A program made the translations under genes and the position numbers. Below, in pieces: positions 1 to 8,714 of a stretch of 51,782 nt of DNA. The notes beneath the pieces were generated by a model. That model saw only the letters and a list, made by a program, of their open reading frames with translations. It had not been told where the DNA came from and did not search any database. Positions within the stretch are counted from its first letter, which is position 1. Each line of letters opens with the position of its first letter. The DNA comes from Gammaproteobacteria bacterium. GTDB taxonomy: Bacteria; Pseudomonadota; Gammaproteobacteria; GRL18. The stretch spans positions 1 through 51,782 of the forward strand of contig JADGEM010000031.1 in NCBI GenBank assembly GCA_016744375.1, read 5' to 3'.

Positions 1-133
1 TTGAAGCTTCCCCTAAGCTTGCTTAGGCTCATATAACAGTGTAATGAGCCTCATCCGCAGAATCCTGGAATTTAGCCCAATTAAGGCTGACGGAATATTT
101 ATTTATTCCGCCAGCCTACGAATTAATTTTTTT
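1..133. other. Structured non-coding region with three hairpins
   Basis: Three inverted repeats are visible. CCTAAGC (12-18) pairs with GCTTAGG (21-27). AGGCTCAT (25-32) pairs with ATGAGCCT (44-51). The two share bases 25-27, so they cannot form together. A third, GGCTGaCGGAATA (85-97) with TATTCCGcCAGCC (104-116), has one mismatch and is followed 11 bases later by a T7 run (127-133), so it may be a plus-strand terminator for a gene left of the window. Because an integron-type integrase follows, an attI or attC site was looked for here, but no convincing pair of RYYYAAC/GTTRRRY core sites was found. Confidence 0.45.
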
Positions 134-360
134 ATGAGTTTAATCAGTCTTAAAATTACCTCTTAGTCAACATATTTACCAGAAGTATCCATTTTATGCA
201 ACTAATTTATGCAATAGTTTGATTTTATTAATTATTATTTCTAAATATCAAATATTTCAACGCTAAATAATGTCAGTTATTTATCATATAAATAATATAT
301 ACCACTGTTTTATATTTTTTATGTTAAAGGATTAGTTGTCATCCGTATTTGACTATTGCT

Positions 361-388
361 TTGTCAGGCAGTGATTTTTCCCTATAAA
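361..388 (+). promoter_or_regulatory. Candidate sigma70 promoter for the integrase
   Basis: TTGTCA (361-366) is followed after 16 bases by TATAAA (383-388). The interval to the integrase start codon at 515 contains no other gene. No LexA-type CTGT-N8-ACAG box was seen near the promoter, so SOS control, common for integron integrases, is not supported here. The rest of 134-514 is AT-rich with nothing else recognised. Confidence 0.45.
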
Positions 389-514
389 ATTAAAAAGTAA
401 AGGGATCTATTCGTTTTTAATTGTTTAAAAAATGAGTAATCAATCTTTGATAATTGTAACAATAAACAAAGTGTGTAATAATTTTCAGTCTGAATTAAAG
501 AAAAGGATAGTCAT

Positions 515-1900
515 ATGTCGAGCAAGGATGATGCGGCAGTCGTTAAATTTTGGGATAAATACATCTCAATACTGCACACAAATAACATTAACCCACCCAT
601 TGATCGATGGTATGTTATTCGGGTTGAAGGTTATATTGCATATAATAACAAAAACGAACCATCAAAACGTTTACTGATTCATACTTCAAGTGATATTGAA
701 ATCTATATTGCTTTTATTAAACAAAAAGAATCTCTTGAATCATTTCAATTTGTTCAATTAATACATGCCTTGCAACTTTTATTTACTTATCACCTAAAAT
801 TAGACTGGGCACTTGAGTATGATTGGGAGTATTGGAAAGCGGAAAAATATGATTCACCATTATGTCACCTGGATTTATCGCGACAACCTGAGGCAATGAA
901 CACTTATAACTTATCTAAGCAATATGCTTCTGACACATTAATCAAGCATGGTCCGTTACTGACAAGATTAACTGCTGTGATTAGACAAAGAAATTATTCT
1001 ATTCGGACTGAACAAACCTATAATCAGTGGGTTATTCGGTACATTTTATTTCATAGTGGAAGAGCTCCTGAGGAAATGAATCAATCTCAAATTGTTGCGT
1101 TTCTTGAATATCTGGCTGTGAGACGAAATGTTTCTCCTTCAACTCAAAATCAGGCTCTTTGTGCACTAGTCTTTTTGTATACACATGTCATGGGGGTTAC
1201 TTTAGAAAAATTTGAACACTTTTCAAGAGCAAAAAAGGTACAAAAATTACCAGTTGTTATGACAACTAATGAAACCAGGTTAGTCCTTTCAAAAATGTCT
1301 GGTGTTCATCATTTAATGGCTGCATTACTCTATGGTACTGGTATGCGTCTTATGGAATGTTTGCGTTTAAGAGTTAAAGATATCGACTTTAACTATCAAC
1401 AAATCTTTGTCAGAGGAGGAAAGGGGCATAAAGATCGGGTTGTACCATTGCCTGAATCGCTTGTTTTAGAATTAAAGTCTCAGTTAGAAAAATCCAGAGG
1501 TTTTTATGAGCTTGATGTCAAAAATAATCAGGCAAATGTTTACCTTCCATATGCTTTAGCCACTAAGTATCCAAATGCCGGAAAGGAGTGGATCTGGCAG
1601 TATGTGTTTCCAAGCTCTAAATTATCAGTTGATCCTCGTTCTCAGCTGATCAGACGGCATCATTTAAGTGAAAGCAGTTTACAGCGTTATGTAAAAAAAG
1701 CAGCGATGAATGCCCAGATTCCAAAAAAGATTACTTGTCATATCTTTCGTCATTCATTTGCTACTCACCTGCTTGAATTTGGTCATGATATACGAACAGT
1801 CCAGGATTTACTGGGACATGCAGATGTTTCAACGACGATGATCTATACCCATATTCTCAATAAACCCGGTTTAACGATACAAAGCCCGTTAGATAGATGA
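515..1900 (+). CDS. intI: Integron-type tyrosine recombinase (IntI-like) with N-terminal extension
   Basis: This is a site-specific tyrosine recombinase. The catalytic residues can be placed: Arg278 (GTGMRLME), Lys303 (GGKGHKDR), His409 and Arg412 (HIFRHSFATH), His435 (LLGHADVSTT) and nucleophile Tyr444. Residues about 351-383 (from KYPNAGKEW through DPRS to RRHH) match the insert that separates integron integrases from XerC/XerD. The SAM-like N-terminal core begins near residue 146. Ahead of it are about 140 residues that ordinary IntI proteins of 320-340 residues lack; I do not recognise a domain there. An AAAGGATAG ribosome site precedes the ATG. Any cassette array would be expected upstream, left of the window. 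The gene converges with ybgC, with 16 bases between the stops. Confidence 0.85.
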   Translation: MSSKDDAAVVKFWDKYISILHTNNINPPIDRWYVIRVEGYIAYNNKNEPSKRLLIHTSSDIEIYIAFIKQKESLESFQFVQLIHALQLLFTYHLKLDWALEYDWEYWKAEKYDSPLCHLDLSRQPEAMNTYNLSKQYASDTLIKHGPLLTRLTAVIRQRNYSIRTEQTYNQWVIRYILFHSGRAPEEMNQSQIVAFLEYLAVRRNVSPSTQNQALCALVFLYTHVMGVTLEKFEHFSRAKKVQKLPVVMTTNETRLVLSKMSGVHHLMAALLYGTGMRLMECLRLRVKDIDFNYQQIFVRGGKGHKDRVVPLPESLVLELKSQLEKSRGFYELDVKNNQANVYLPYALATKYPNAGKEWIWQYVFPSSKLSVDPRSQLIRRHHLSESSLQRYVKKAAMNAQIPKKITCHIFRHSFATHLLEFGHDIRTVQDLLGHADVSTTMIYTHILNKPGLTIQSPLDR

Positions 1901-1916
1901 TTTCAGCACAGACGCT

Positions 1917-2312
1917 TTAAAGGGGGAGTTTAATAACATCTTCAAATGCTAATAAATGATTGTTTTTATCAATGCAAATAAGCTCAATAACGCCTGTTAT
2001 TGATGGCTTTTTGGCATCTTTTTTCCAGATATCCTGGTTGATAACAGCACGGTACTGACTGTCCATTTTGAATGTCGTCTGCACGTCCAGTTGATCACCA
2101 AAAACTGCTGCATCGGTATATTTGACATTAACTGAATAAACGGCAAAGCCGATTTGTTGTTCTTTCCAGAGTTTGATGAGGACATCGATTCCAAGGACAT
2201 CTTCTCTGGCTCTTTCCATAAATTTCAGATAATTTGCATAGTATACAACACCGGAGTGATCAGTATCTTCGTAATAGACGCGAACTGGGAAGTGGTGAGT
2301 TTTCATTGGCAA
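1917..2312 (-). CDS. ybgC: YbgC-like acyl-CoA thioesterase (hotdog fold)
   Basis: A 131-residue single-domain hotdog thioesterase of the YbgC/4-hydroxybenzoyl-CoA thioesterase family. The family signature is clear near the N-terminus: YYEDTDHSGVVYYANYL, with the conserved Asp of the active site, followed by ERAREDVLG. Members hydrolyse short or medium acyl-CoA or acyl-ACP in the cytoplasm. In many gammaproteobacteria ybgC leads the tol-pal operon. Here no tol genes are near; the gene is divergent from mdh (about 185 bases apart) and convergent with the integrase, so its substrate cannot be guessed from context. Confidence 0.85.
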   Translation of the reverse strand: MPMKTHHFPVRVYYEDTDHSGVVYYANYLKFMERAREDVLGIDVLIKLWKEQQIGFAVYSVNVKYTDAAVFGDQLDVQTTFKMDSQYRAVINQDIWKKDAKKPSITGVIELICIDKNNHLLAFEDVIKLPL

Positions 2313-2415
2313 TTTGTCCTTTATTAAATCCTGTATTAAAAATCAGAAAATTGTACATTATCTTGATGGATGCCTGCAAATTGTAAAATCCATACCTGTG
2401 GCTTTATTGTCAAAT

Positions 2416-2444
2416 TTGCCCGCAGAGCGGTTTCAGTGCATAAT
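2416..2444 (+). promoter_or_regulatory. Candidate sigma70 promoter for mdh
   Basis: TTGCCC (2416-2421), a 17-base spacer and CATAAT (2439-2444), placing the start of transcription about 45 bases before the mdh ATG at 2499. An AAGG ribosome site precedes that ATG. Confidence 0.4.
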
Positions 2445-2498
2445 AATGACCCTGTCTTTATTAGGGGCTAATAGCCCCCGTAAGTATAAGGTTTTCAT

Positions 2499-3446
2499 AT
2501 GGAAAAAATCACAATAATTGGCGCTGGAAATGTGGGGGCTCATGCCGCAGTTTCTGCAGCGACTCTGGAACTTGGAAATGTTGTACTGCTGGATCAAAAT
2601 GGTGATCTGGCTAAGGGTAAGGCACTTGACATTACTCAGTCAATGGCACTTATCCAAAGTGATGTCATTGTAACCGGGACGGATGATTACAAAGATACTG
2701 CTGATTCAGCTGTGGTGATTATCACTGCAGGGGTTTCTCGCAAGCCCGGTATGTCCAGGGATGATCTTCTGCTTATTAATGCAGATATTCTTGAGTCCGT
2801 TGTGAAACAGGTTGTCGAGCATTCTCCTGACTGTATTTTGATCGTTGTGACAAACCCAATTAATACCATGGTTCAACTTGCTTATGATGTCAGTGGCTTC
2901 AGTAAAGAGCGAGTGATTGGTATGGCTGGTATTCTGGATGGCGGCCGTTTTAAATATTTTATTGCTCAAGAGTTAAATATCGGTGCCAGTGAAGTTGTCA
3001 CCATGGTTTTAGGTGATCATGGTGCTTTAATGGTGCCTCTGGAAGATCATTGCCAGGTCAATGGTCAACCGATTTCTGAACTTCTGTCCAGAGAATGTAT
3101 TGAAACGATTGTTCATCGAGTACAGCATGCCGGTTCTGAGATTGTTAATCTGCTAAAAACCGGCTCTTCTTATTTTGCGCCAGGGCTTGCTGTGATTCAA
3201 ATGGCTAAATCTATTCTAAGAGATGATCACAAAACAATGCCATGTGCAGTCTATCTTGAAGGCGAATATGATGTTGATGGTGCATTCGTGGGCGTTCCTG
3301 TGGTGTTGGGACGCAATGGTGTTGAAAAAATTATCGACATACACCTCAGTGATAAAGAATCTGAGGCGTTTAAAATTTCTGTCGAACACATCAAAGAAAG
3401 AACTCAGGATCTCAACAACAAACGCAAAGAGTTTATAGCCCTCTAG
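2499..3446 (+). CDS. mdh: Malate dehydrogenase (NAD-dependent, LDH-like type)
   Basis: Interconverts malate and oxaloacetate with NAD in the TCA cycle. The protein has 315 residues, normal for the LDH-like MDH class found in many bacteria other than enterics. Visible motifs are the Rossmann GAGNVG (8-13), the substrate-binding loop [17 protein letters not shown], and the catalytic His174 in VLGDHGA. The gene stands alone on the plus strand. Its TAG stop shares a CTAG tetranucleotide with the stop of convergent prpD. Malate dehydrogenase is needed in both the methylcitrate/TCA routes and a reductive TCA direction, so its place beside prpBCD fits but does not show which it serves. Confidence 0.92.
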   Translation: MEKITIIGAGNVGAHAAVSAATLELGNVVLLDQNGDLAKGKALDITQSMALIQSDVIVTGTDDYKDTADSAVVIITAGVSRKPGMSRDDLLLINADILESVVKQVVEHSPDCILIVVTNPINTMVQLAYDVSGFSKERVIGMAGILDGGRFKYFIAQELNIGASEVVTMVLGDHGALMVPLEDHCQVNGQPISELLSRECIETIVHRVQHAGSEIVNLLKTGSSYFAPGLAVIQMAKSILRDDHKTMPCAVYLEGEYDVDGAFVGVPVVLGRNGVEKIIDIHLSDKESEAFKISVEHIKERTQDLNNKRKEFIAL

Positions 3447-4915
3447 ATGACGAACATATCCATAAATTCATTGACTGGTGTTTTGCTTAATTGGTTTGCA
3501 TCCAGACAGAGATCGTAGATTGCCTGCGCTTTTCGTTTGGGGAATCGAGTTAATAAGGCTTTGTGATACTTCTTCTCTAACACCGGAATGCCCTCATCAC
3601 GTCTGCGTCGATGGCCAATAGGGTATTCCACTTCAATCATCTCCGTCGAACTGCCATCCTGGAAAAATACCTGAATCGCATTGGCAATGGAGCGCTTATC
3701 AGGATCATGATAGTCTTTGGTATAGCGTTCATCTTCTTCAACAGACATTAATTCACGCAAACGATCAATCTCGGGATTATTAGCAATGGATTCTTCATAG
3801 TGCTCTGCTGTGAGTTCGCCATGGAGCAGGGCAACAGCAACCATATACTGTAAACAGTGGTCACGATCAGCCGGATTATAGAGTGGGCCTTGCTTAGAAA
3901 TAATTCGAATGGCTGACTCCTGGGTCTTTAATTGGATTGCACTGATTTCTGAGAGTCGATCTTTTACGTGTGGATGCAAATGCAGGGCGCATTCAACTGC
4001 AGTTTGAGCATGAAATTCTGCCGGGAATGAAATTTTAAATAAAATCTGCTCCATCACATAAGTGCCGTAAGGTCTCTGGAAGCTGAATTGCTTTCCTTTA
4101 AATAAGACATCATAAAATCCCCATTGAGGTGCGCTGAGGACACTGGGCAGGCCCATTTCACCTTTTTCAACCATCATAGCCAGTCGAACGGCACGACTGG
4201 AGGCATCACCGGCAGCCCAGGATTTTCGAGAACCAGTATTAGGGCTGTGTCGATAGGTTCTGAGGGACTGTCCATCCACCCAGGCATGAGAAAGAGTGTC
4301 TATAATTTGTTCTTTATCCAGTCCCAGCATTTGTCCTGCAACTGCAGCAGAGGCGACTTTGACCAACACAACATGATCCAGACCGACCCGATTAAAGCTA
4401 TTATCTAAAGCCAGCACACCCTGAATTTCATGGGCTTTGATCATATATTTTAAAACATCACCCATTGTTAATGGTTGTTTGCCCTCTGCGACGGCTTTAC
4501 GACTCAGGTAATCACCCAAACCAAGAATAGTGCCTAAATTATCGGAGGGATGCCCCCATTCAGCTGCCAGCCAGGTGTCATTAAAGTCCAGCCAGCGCAC
4601 TAAAGCACCAATATCCCAGGCGGCTTTTACCGGATCAAGTTGAAAGGAAGTTCCGGGTACCTTTGAACCATTGGGTACAATTGTACCAGGGATGACAGGC
4701 CCCAGATGTTTGGCTGCTTCGGGATATTGCAGTGCAATAAGAACGCAGGCAAGGCTGTCCATCAGGCAATTGCGGGCAGTATCTATTGCTTCATCAGAGG
4801 TGATTTGATAGTGACAGACATACTCTGCGATATCGACCAACTCTTGATCTGCATCGGGGCGAATATTAGCTTCTACGTTGTTTTTGCTTATTTCAGGACT
4901 CATTTTGCTGCTCAT
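3443..4915 (-). CDS. prpD: 2-methylcitrate dehydratase PrpD
   Basis: Dehydrates 2-methylcitrate in the methylcitrate cycle, which turns propionyl-CoA plus oxaloacetate into pyruvate plus succinate. The 490-residue protein aligns by eye along its length with bacterial PrpD (MmgE/PrpD family): the [21 protein letters not shown] segment, the [24 protein letters not shown] region and the C-terminal [15 protein letters not shown]. It is the last gene of the prpR-like/prpB/prpC/prpD operon, 35 bases after prpC. No acnD/prpF pair is present, so the window shows the PrpD version of the pathway. An in-frame ATG four codons in is an alternative start. Confidence 0.93.
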   Translation of the reverse strand: MSSKMSPEISKNNVEANIRPDADQELVDIAEYVCHYQITSDEAIDTARNCLMDSLACVLIALQYPEAAKHLGPVIPGTIVPNGSKVPGTSFQLDPVKAAWDIGALVRWLDFNDTWLAAEWGHPSDNLGTILGLGDYLSRKAVAEGKQPLTMGDVLKYMIKAHEIQGVLALDNSFNRVGLDHVVLVKVASAAVAGQMLGLDKEQIIDTLSHAWVDGQSLRTYRHSPNTGSRKSWAAGDASSRAVRLAMMVEKGEMGLPSVLSAPQWGFYDVLFKGKQFSFQRPYGTYVMEQILFKISFPAEFHAQTAVECALHLHPHVKDRLSEISAIQLKTQESAIRIISKQGPLYNPADRDHCLQYMVAVALLHGELTAEHYEESIANNPEIDRLRELMSVEEDERYTKDYHDPDKRSIANAIQVFFQDGSSTEMIEVEYPIGHRRRRDEGIPVLEKKYHKALLTRFPKRKAQAIYDLCLDANQLSKTPVNEFMDMFVI

Positions 4916-4950
4916 ATTTATTTCAGGTTGTTTTCAAATTAGTTTTTTGT

Positions 4951-6087
4951 TTAGTTACGCTCTTCAATGGGTAACCATTGTTGATTATCCGGGCCAATAT
5001 AATTTGCGCTGGGGCGAATAATTTTATTATCCTCTCGCTGCTCAATAATATGTGCCACCCAACCCGTTGTGCGTGAAATTACAAACAGGGGAGTGAAGTG
5101 TGAAACAGGAACTCCCAGTGCGTGATAAGAAACGGCTGAAAACCAGTCCAGGTTCGGAAACATTTTTTTCATATCCCACATCACGGTTTCCAGGCGATCA
5201 GCAACCGAATACATTCGCATATCGCCTGCAGTTTCTGAGAGTTTGTGTGCTACTTTTTTAATGACATCATTACGGGGATCGCCAACGGTATAAACCGGAT
5301 GTCCGAAGCCAATAATAATTTCTTTATTTGACACTCTTTCACGGATATCAGCTTCAGCCTGATCAGCATTATCATAGCGTCCCTGAATTTCACTGGCGGC
5401 TTCATTGGCTCCGCCATGCTTGGGGCCACGTAGTGCGCCAATGGCACCCGTGATAGCTGAATAAATATCAGAGTGGGTTCCGGCAATAACACGGGCCGCA
5501 AAAGTTGATGCATTGTATTCATGTTCTGCATAGAGAATTAATGAGGTATGCATGGCACGTACTTGTTGTTCTGAGGGGGCTGTTTCATGTAATAAGTTTA
5601 GATAGTGACCTCCGATTGAATCCTCATCGGTTTCAAGAGAAATCCGTTTGCCGGTTTGAGAAAAATGCCACCAATAGGCAAGTATGGAACCAAAACAGGC
5701 CATTAATCGGTCACCAATATCACGGCTTGCCTGGATATTATTGACACCATCCTCCTCTGGCTCCAGAGTTCCTATAAAAGAACAGGCTGTACGCATAACA
5801 TCCATTGGATTAGCCTCTGCGGGAATTGATTCCAGCATAAGCTTGAGTGGTTCAGGCAACATTCGCAGGGATTTCAGCTTTGTTTTATACGTCTGTAGTT
5901 GACTTAGATTTGGCCAGTGACCGTGAATTAATAAAAAAGCTACTTCCTCAAATTCAGCTTTCTCTGCAAAATCCAGAATATTATAGCCACGGTAGTGCAG
6001 GTCATTGCCTGTATGACCCACTGTACAAACTGCGGTATTACCTGCAGCTACGCCTGATAATGCGACTGATTTCTTTTTAATACCCAC
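4951..6087 (-). CDS. prpC: 2-methylcitrate synthase PrpC
   Basis: Condenses propionyl-CoA with oxaloacetate to 2-methylcitrate. The 378-residue length fits the short citrate-synthase class that includes PrpC. Family features seen are the [21 protein letters not shown] start, catalytic His in [10 protein letters not shown], the [13 protein letters not shown] loop, and [15 protein letters not shown] near the C-terminus with the active-site Asp region. The start is a GTG preceded by an AAGGA ribosome site. Its place between prpB and prpD favours methylcitrate synthase over plain citrate synthase. Confidence 0.93.
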   Translation of the reverse strand: MGIKKKSVALSGVAAGNTAVCTVGHTGNDLHYRGYNILDFAEKAEFEEVAFLLIHGHWPNLSQLQTYKTKLKSLRMLPEPLKLMLESIPAEANPMDVMRTACSFIGTLEPEEDGVNNIQASRDIGDRLMACFGSILAYWWHFSQTGKRISLETDEDSIGGHYLNLLHETAPSEQQVRAMHTSLILYAEHEYNASTFAARVIAGTHSDIYSAITGAIGALRGPKHGGANEAASEIQGRYDNADQAEADIRERVSNKEIIIGFGHPVYTVGDPRNDVIKKVAHKLSETAGDMRMYSVADRLETVMWDMKKMFPNLDWFSAVSYHALGVPVSHFTPLFVISRTTGWVAHIIEQREDNKIIRPSANYIGPDNQQWLPIEERN

Positions 6088-6129
6088 TGTTTTCGTCCTT
6101 TTTTAAGTTTTCACATGCAAAGACACTTG

Positions 6130-6162
6130 CTGGAAGCACGGACGAGGTGCCTGTGCTTCCAG
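6130..6162 (-). other. Hairpin between prpB and prpC
   Basis: CTGGAAGCAC (6130-6139) and GTGCTTCCAG (6153-6162) form a perfect 10-bp stem in the 79-base gap between prpB and prpC. On the minus strand no T-run follows, so it is unlikely to be a terminator. It looks like an mRNA processing or stability element that could uncouple prpB from prpCD levels. Confidence 0.5.
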
Positions 6163-6166
6163 GCAG

Positions 6167-7054
6167 CTAAAGGCTTTTTCCTTCAGAAAATAATCGATCC
6201 AGCTTTTCTTCATAGTCGTGATAACCGAGAATGTCATATAATTCAGTTCGGGTCTGCATGGTATCAACCACCGACTTTTGTGAGCCGTGCTGGCGTGTCG
6301 TCTGGTAGACATTGAGTGCAGCAGCATTCATTGCCCGAAATGCTGAAAGGGGGTAGAGCACCATTGCAACTCCGGCATCTCCTAATTCATCGGTCGTAAA
6401 TAAGGGAGTGGCACCAAATTCGGTTATATTGGCTAAAATTGGGACATTGACTGCCTGAGAAAATGCCTGATAATCAGATAAACTGTTAATGGCTTCTGGA
6501 AATATCATATCAGCACCTGCCTCAATACACGCAAGAGAGCGATCAATGGCTGAAGAAATTCCTTCTACAGCCACAGCATCTGTGCGAGCCATAATGACAA
6601 AATCATTGTCTCGGGCATCAACAGCGGCTTTAATTCGATCCACCATTTCTGATTCTGTCACAATGGCTTTGCCCGGACGGTGACCACAGCGTTTAGCCTG
6701 TACCTGATCTTCAATATGTACACCCGCAGCACCTGCACGACTTATTTCTTTAATAGTGCGAGTGATATTAAAGGCATTACCCCAACCTGTATCGGCATCC
6801 ACAAGAAGAGGGCGATCAGTTGCAGAGGTAATACGACGGACATCGGTTAACACATCACTCAATGAGGTCATACCAAGATCAGGAATGCCGTAAGAGGCAT
6901 TCGCAACGCCTGCACCTGAGAGATAAAGCGCCTGATAGCCTGTTTGTTCGGCCATCATTGCCGTGTAGGCATTAATTGCACCGACTATTTGCAGAGGAAG
7001 CTCTTGCTTCAGTGCTTCTTTAAAACGTGCTCCGGGAGATAATTGTTTGCTCAT
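6167..7054 (-). CDS. prpB: 2-methylisocitrate lyase PrpB
   Basis: Splits 2-methylisocitrate into pyruvate and succinate. The 295-residue protein is in the isocitrate lyase/PEP mutase superfamily. It carries the metal-binding VDADTGWGN (Asp86, Asp88), the catalytic KRCGHRPGK loop (Cys123) and GVHIEDQ. The length is typical for PrpB and much shorter than isocitrate lyase. The ATG overlaps the stop of the upstream regulator by four bases (ATGA), so the two are probably translated in a coupled way. Confidence 0.93.
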   Translation of the reverse strand: MSKQLSPGARFKEALKQELPLQIVGAINAYTAMMAEQTGYQALYLSGAGVANASYGIPDLGMTSLSDVLTDVRRITSATDRPLLVDADTGWGNAFNITRTIKEISRAGAAGVHIEDQVQAKRCGHRPGKAIVTESEMVDRIKAAVDARDNDFVIMARTDAVAVEGISSAIDRSLACIEAGADMIFPEAINSLSDYQAFSQAVNVPILANITEFGATPLFTTDELGDAGVAMVLYPLSAFRAMNAAALNVYQTTRQHGSQKSVVDTMQTRTELYDILGYHDYEEKLDRLFSEGKSL

Positions 7055-7734
7055 GCTTGTACCTGTGTCTGTGCCTGTGATTCTAGTAGTTGCTCAATAT
7101 TTAGGCGTGATTTGCGAATATGATTGCGCATTAATAATTCAGCCATTTCCCCATCACCATCCGTTATTGCATTCATGACATAACGGTGTTCTTCTGTTGC
7201 AGCAACCGCTCTGTGACTGGCCCGGCCATATTGATAGCGATACATTTGCATTAAATGGTACAGATCATGACAAAGCAGGTTGATTAAATGTTGGTTGTGA
7301 CTACTCTGGACAATGTGGAAATGAAAGTCCTGGTCTCCGGTTTTTTGAAAATAACTGGCGCCATCGATGGTATTGGCTTCCTGAGTATGATGCTCGACCA
7401 GTCGCTGCAGTTTTTTTACTTCCTCTTCAGTGCAATTTTGTGCAGCCAGACGTGCAGCCATGCCTTCCAAAGCTTCTCGAACCTGATAGATTTCTATTAA
7501 TTGCTGCTGGCTTAAAGTCACTACCCGGGCACCAATATTGGCTTTACGAGTCACCAGTCGACATGCTTCAAGTCGGCCAATAGCCTCACGCAAAGAAGCT
7601 CGGCTTACCTTAAGACGTATTGATAGTTCGGGTTCACTGATTTTACTGCCTGCAGGGATTTCACCTTTGACAATTGCAGAACAGAGATTTTCAAATACTT
7701 TATCAGCAATAGTTGTAATAGAAGCATTTTTCAT
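7051..7734 (-). CDS. GntR-family (FCD) regulator of the prp operon
   Basis: An N-terminal winged helix (residues about 10-75, with [30 protein letters not shown]) is followed by a helical FCD ligand domain ([16 protein letters not shown] to [13 protein letters not shown]). GntR/FCD proteins often lead prpBCD operons and respond to a pathway acid. I chose the ATG at 7734. A TTG at 7749 would add five residues, but it lies inside the palindrome ATTGTCGACAAT, which looks like an operator. No good ribosome site is seen for either. Autoregulation is likely because the promoter before it is surrounded by operator-like sites. Confidence 0.85.
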   Translation of the reverse strand: MKNASITTIADKVFENLCSAIVKGEIPAGSKISEPELSIRLKVSRASLREAIGRLEACRLVTRKANIGARVVTLSQQQLIEIYQVREALEGMAARLAAQNCTEEEVKKLQRLVEHHTQEANTIDGASYFQKTGDQDFHFHIVQSSHNQHLINLLCHDLYHLMQMYRYQYGRASHRAVAATEEHRYVMNAITDGDGEMAELLMRNHIRKSRLNIEQLLESQAQTQVQA

Positions 7735-7738
7735 TTTT

Positions 7739-7812
7739 ATTGTCGACAATAAGTTGGGATAATTAAAATATAATGTAATATATCTTGATTGTCAACACTA
7801 TCTGTCGACAAT
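7739..7812 (-). promoter_or_regulatory. prp operon promoter with three GntR-type operators
   Basis: Read on the minus strand, TTGACA (7795-7790), a 17-base spacer and TATATT (7772-7767) make a near-consensus sigma70 promoter. Three related palindromic sites surround it: TGTCGACA at 7803-7810 just upstream of the -35, TGTCAACA at 7790-7797 over the -35, and TGTCGACA at 7741-7748 just downstream of the start. The downstream copy sits in the 12-base perfect palindrome ATTGTCGACAAT. The TTGT-N-ACAA form is what FCD/GntR proteins usually bind. No such site was found before prpE. Confidence 0.7.
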
Positions 7813-7852
7813 ATTGTTTTATCATATGACTTTGTAAGCAACGGATTCAGAA

Positions 7853-7936
7853 CTTAAGCATTCATTTACACTTCACTTAGAAAAAATAATTATTTTAAGA
7901 TTTTCTTAAGTTTAGGGTATTAAACTGATTCTAATG
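7853..7936 (+). promoter_or_regulatory. PmrA/QseB-like box before the hemolysin-family gene
   Basis: TTTAAG (7894-7899), five bases, then CTTAAG (7905-7910) matches the known PmrA/QseB-type direct repeat (YTTAAK-N5-CTTAAK). Another CTTAAG lies at 7853-7858. A possible -10 (TTCTAAT, about 7929-7935) lies about 19 bases downstream of the second half-site, so the box would cover the -35 position as in activated promoters of this class. The cognate regulator may be the QseB-like protein encoded at 12750-13412. Confidence 0.5.
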
Positions 7937-7961
7937 AAAAAATCACATTGGAGCTCAGGCT

Positions 7962-8714
7962 ATGACTTTGGCGACATCAGACAACAATATCGCTTTGTTG
8001 TCACATTTTAAAAGCAATAAACAAACTTATGATGCTTATCTTGAGTATTTTGAACAGACCGCGCCCAACCGTGCCAGGCTGGAAACCTTTATCGGTAAAA
8101 TCTATAAGAAATTTTATAACACAGACATAGATGAGTTTTACCCTAGTCTACTTTCTATTGAATCTGATGGAACCATTAAAGCTGTAGCGGGTGTTCGCAG
8201 TGCGGCACAAGAAAGGCTGTTTTCGGAATATTACATTGAGAATCAGCTGGTATCTGAACTGGGACGCCTCTATGGATTTGAAAATACACAGGTCATCACT
8301 CGTGCGGATATTGTCGAAGTCGGTAATCTTGCCCCGGCTAATGTTGGTCAAATGCGTTGGTTAATTACCTCCATTACCGGTTTTTTATATTCAGCAGGTT
8401 TTAAATACATCGTATTTACTGCGATTCCTGGTGTCTATAACGCATTTAAACGTATGGATGTTCCCTTAAAAGTGATTACTGAGGCAAAGTGTGAGCATTT
8501 ACCAGAAGCTGTGCAGCAAAAATGGGGACCTGAATATTATGAGCGCAAACCGATGGTCATGTCAGGCGATATTATTGAGGGTTTTGATATTATGAAAAAA
8601 AATATCTACGACACCAATAAAAAGCTCATTCCTCTGTTTGAAAAATCCTGTGAATTAGGTTGTCAGCTCAGGACTCAAGGTGCTCTTCTTGATAAAGAAG
8701 GAGATGCGGCTTGA
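7962..8714 (+). CDS. Thermostable-hemolysin-family protein
   Basis: The 250-residue protein matches the thermostable hemolysin family (delta-VPH, Pfam T_hemolysin) by its core: AGVRSAAQERLFSEYYIE, ITRADIVEVGNLAP and YIVFTAIPGVYNAFKRM. There is no signal peptide or membrane segment, and the fold of this family suggests an acyl- or acetyl-transferase-like cytoplasmic enzyme more than a pore former. It overlaps the next gene by four bases (TTGA), so it is translationally coupled to an acyl-activating enzyme. A role in making or moving an acyl group is therefore more likely than hemolysis; this is inference. Confidence 0.8.
   Translation: MTLATSDNNIALLSHFKSNKQTYDAYLEYFEQTAPNRARLETFIGKIYKKFYNTDIDEFYPSLLSIESDGTIKAVAGVRSAAQERLFSEYYIENQLVSELGRLYGFENTQVITRADIVEVGNLAPANVGQMRWLITSITGFLYSAGFKYIVFTAIPGVYNAFKRMDVPLKVITEAKCEHLPEAVQQKWGPEYYERKPMVMSGDIIEGFDIMKKNIYDTNKKLIPLFEKSCELGCQLRTQGALLDKEGDAA

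Noticed and set aside
1..514. attI/attC recombination sites or a cassette array near the integrase
   Set aside because: No pair of core sites with the right spacing and imperfect-stem form was found; the hairpins present do not carry GTTRRRY/RYYYAAC.
330..514. LexA box controlling the integrase
   Set aside because: No CTGT-N8-ACAG-like palindrome was found around the promoter.
7962..8714. Reading the thermostable-hemolysin-family protein as a secreted toxin
   Set aside because: There is no signal peptide or membrane segment, and it is coupled to an acyl-activating enzyme.
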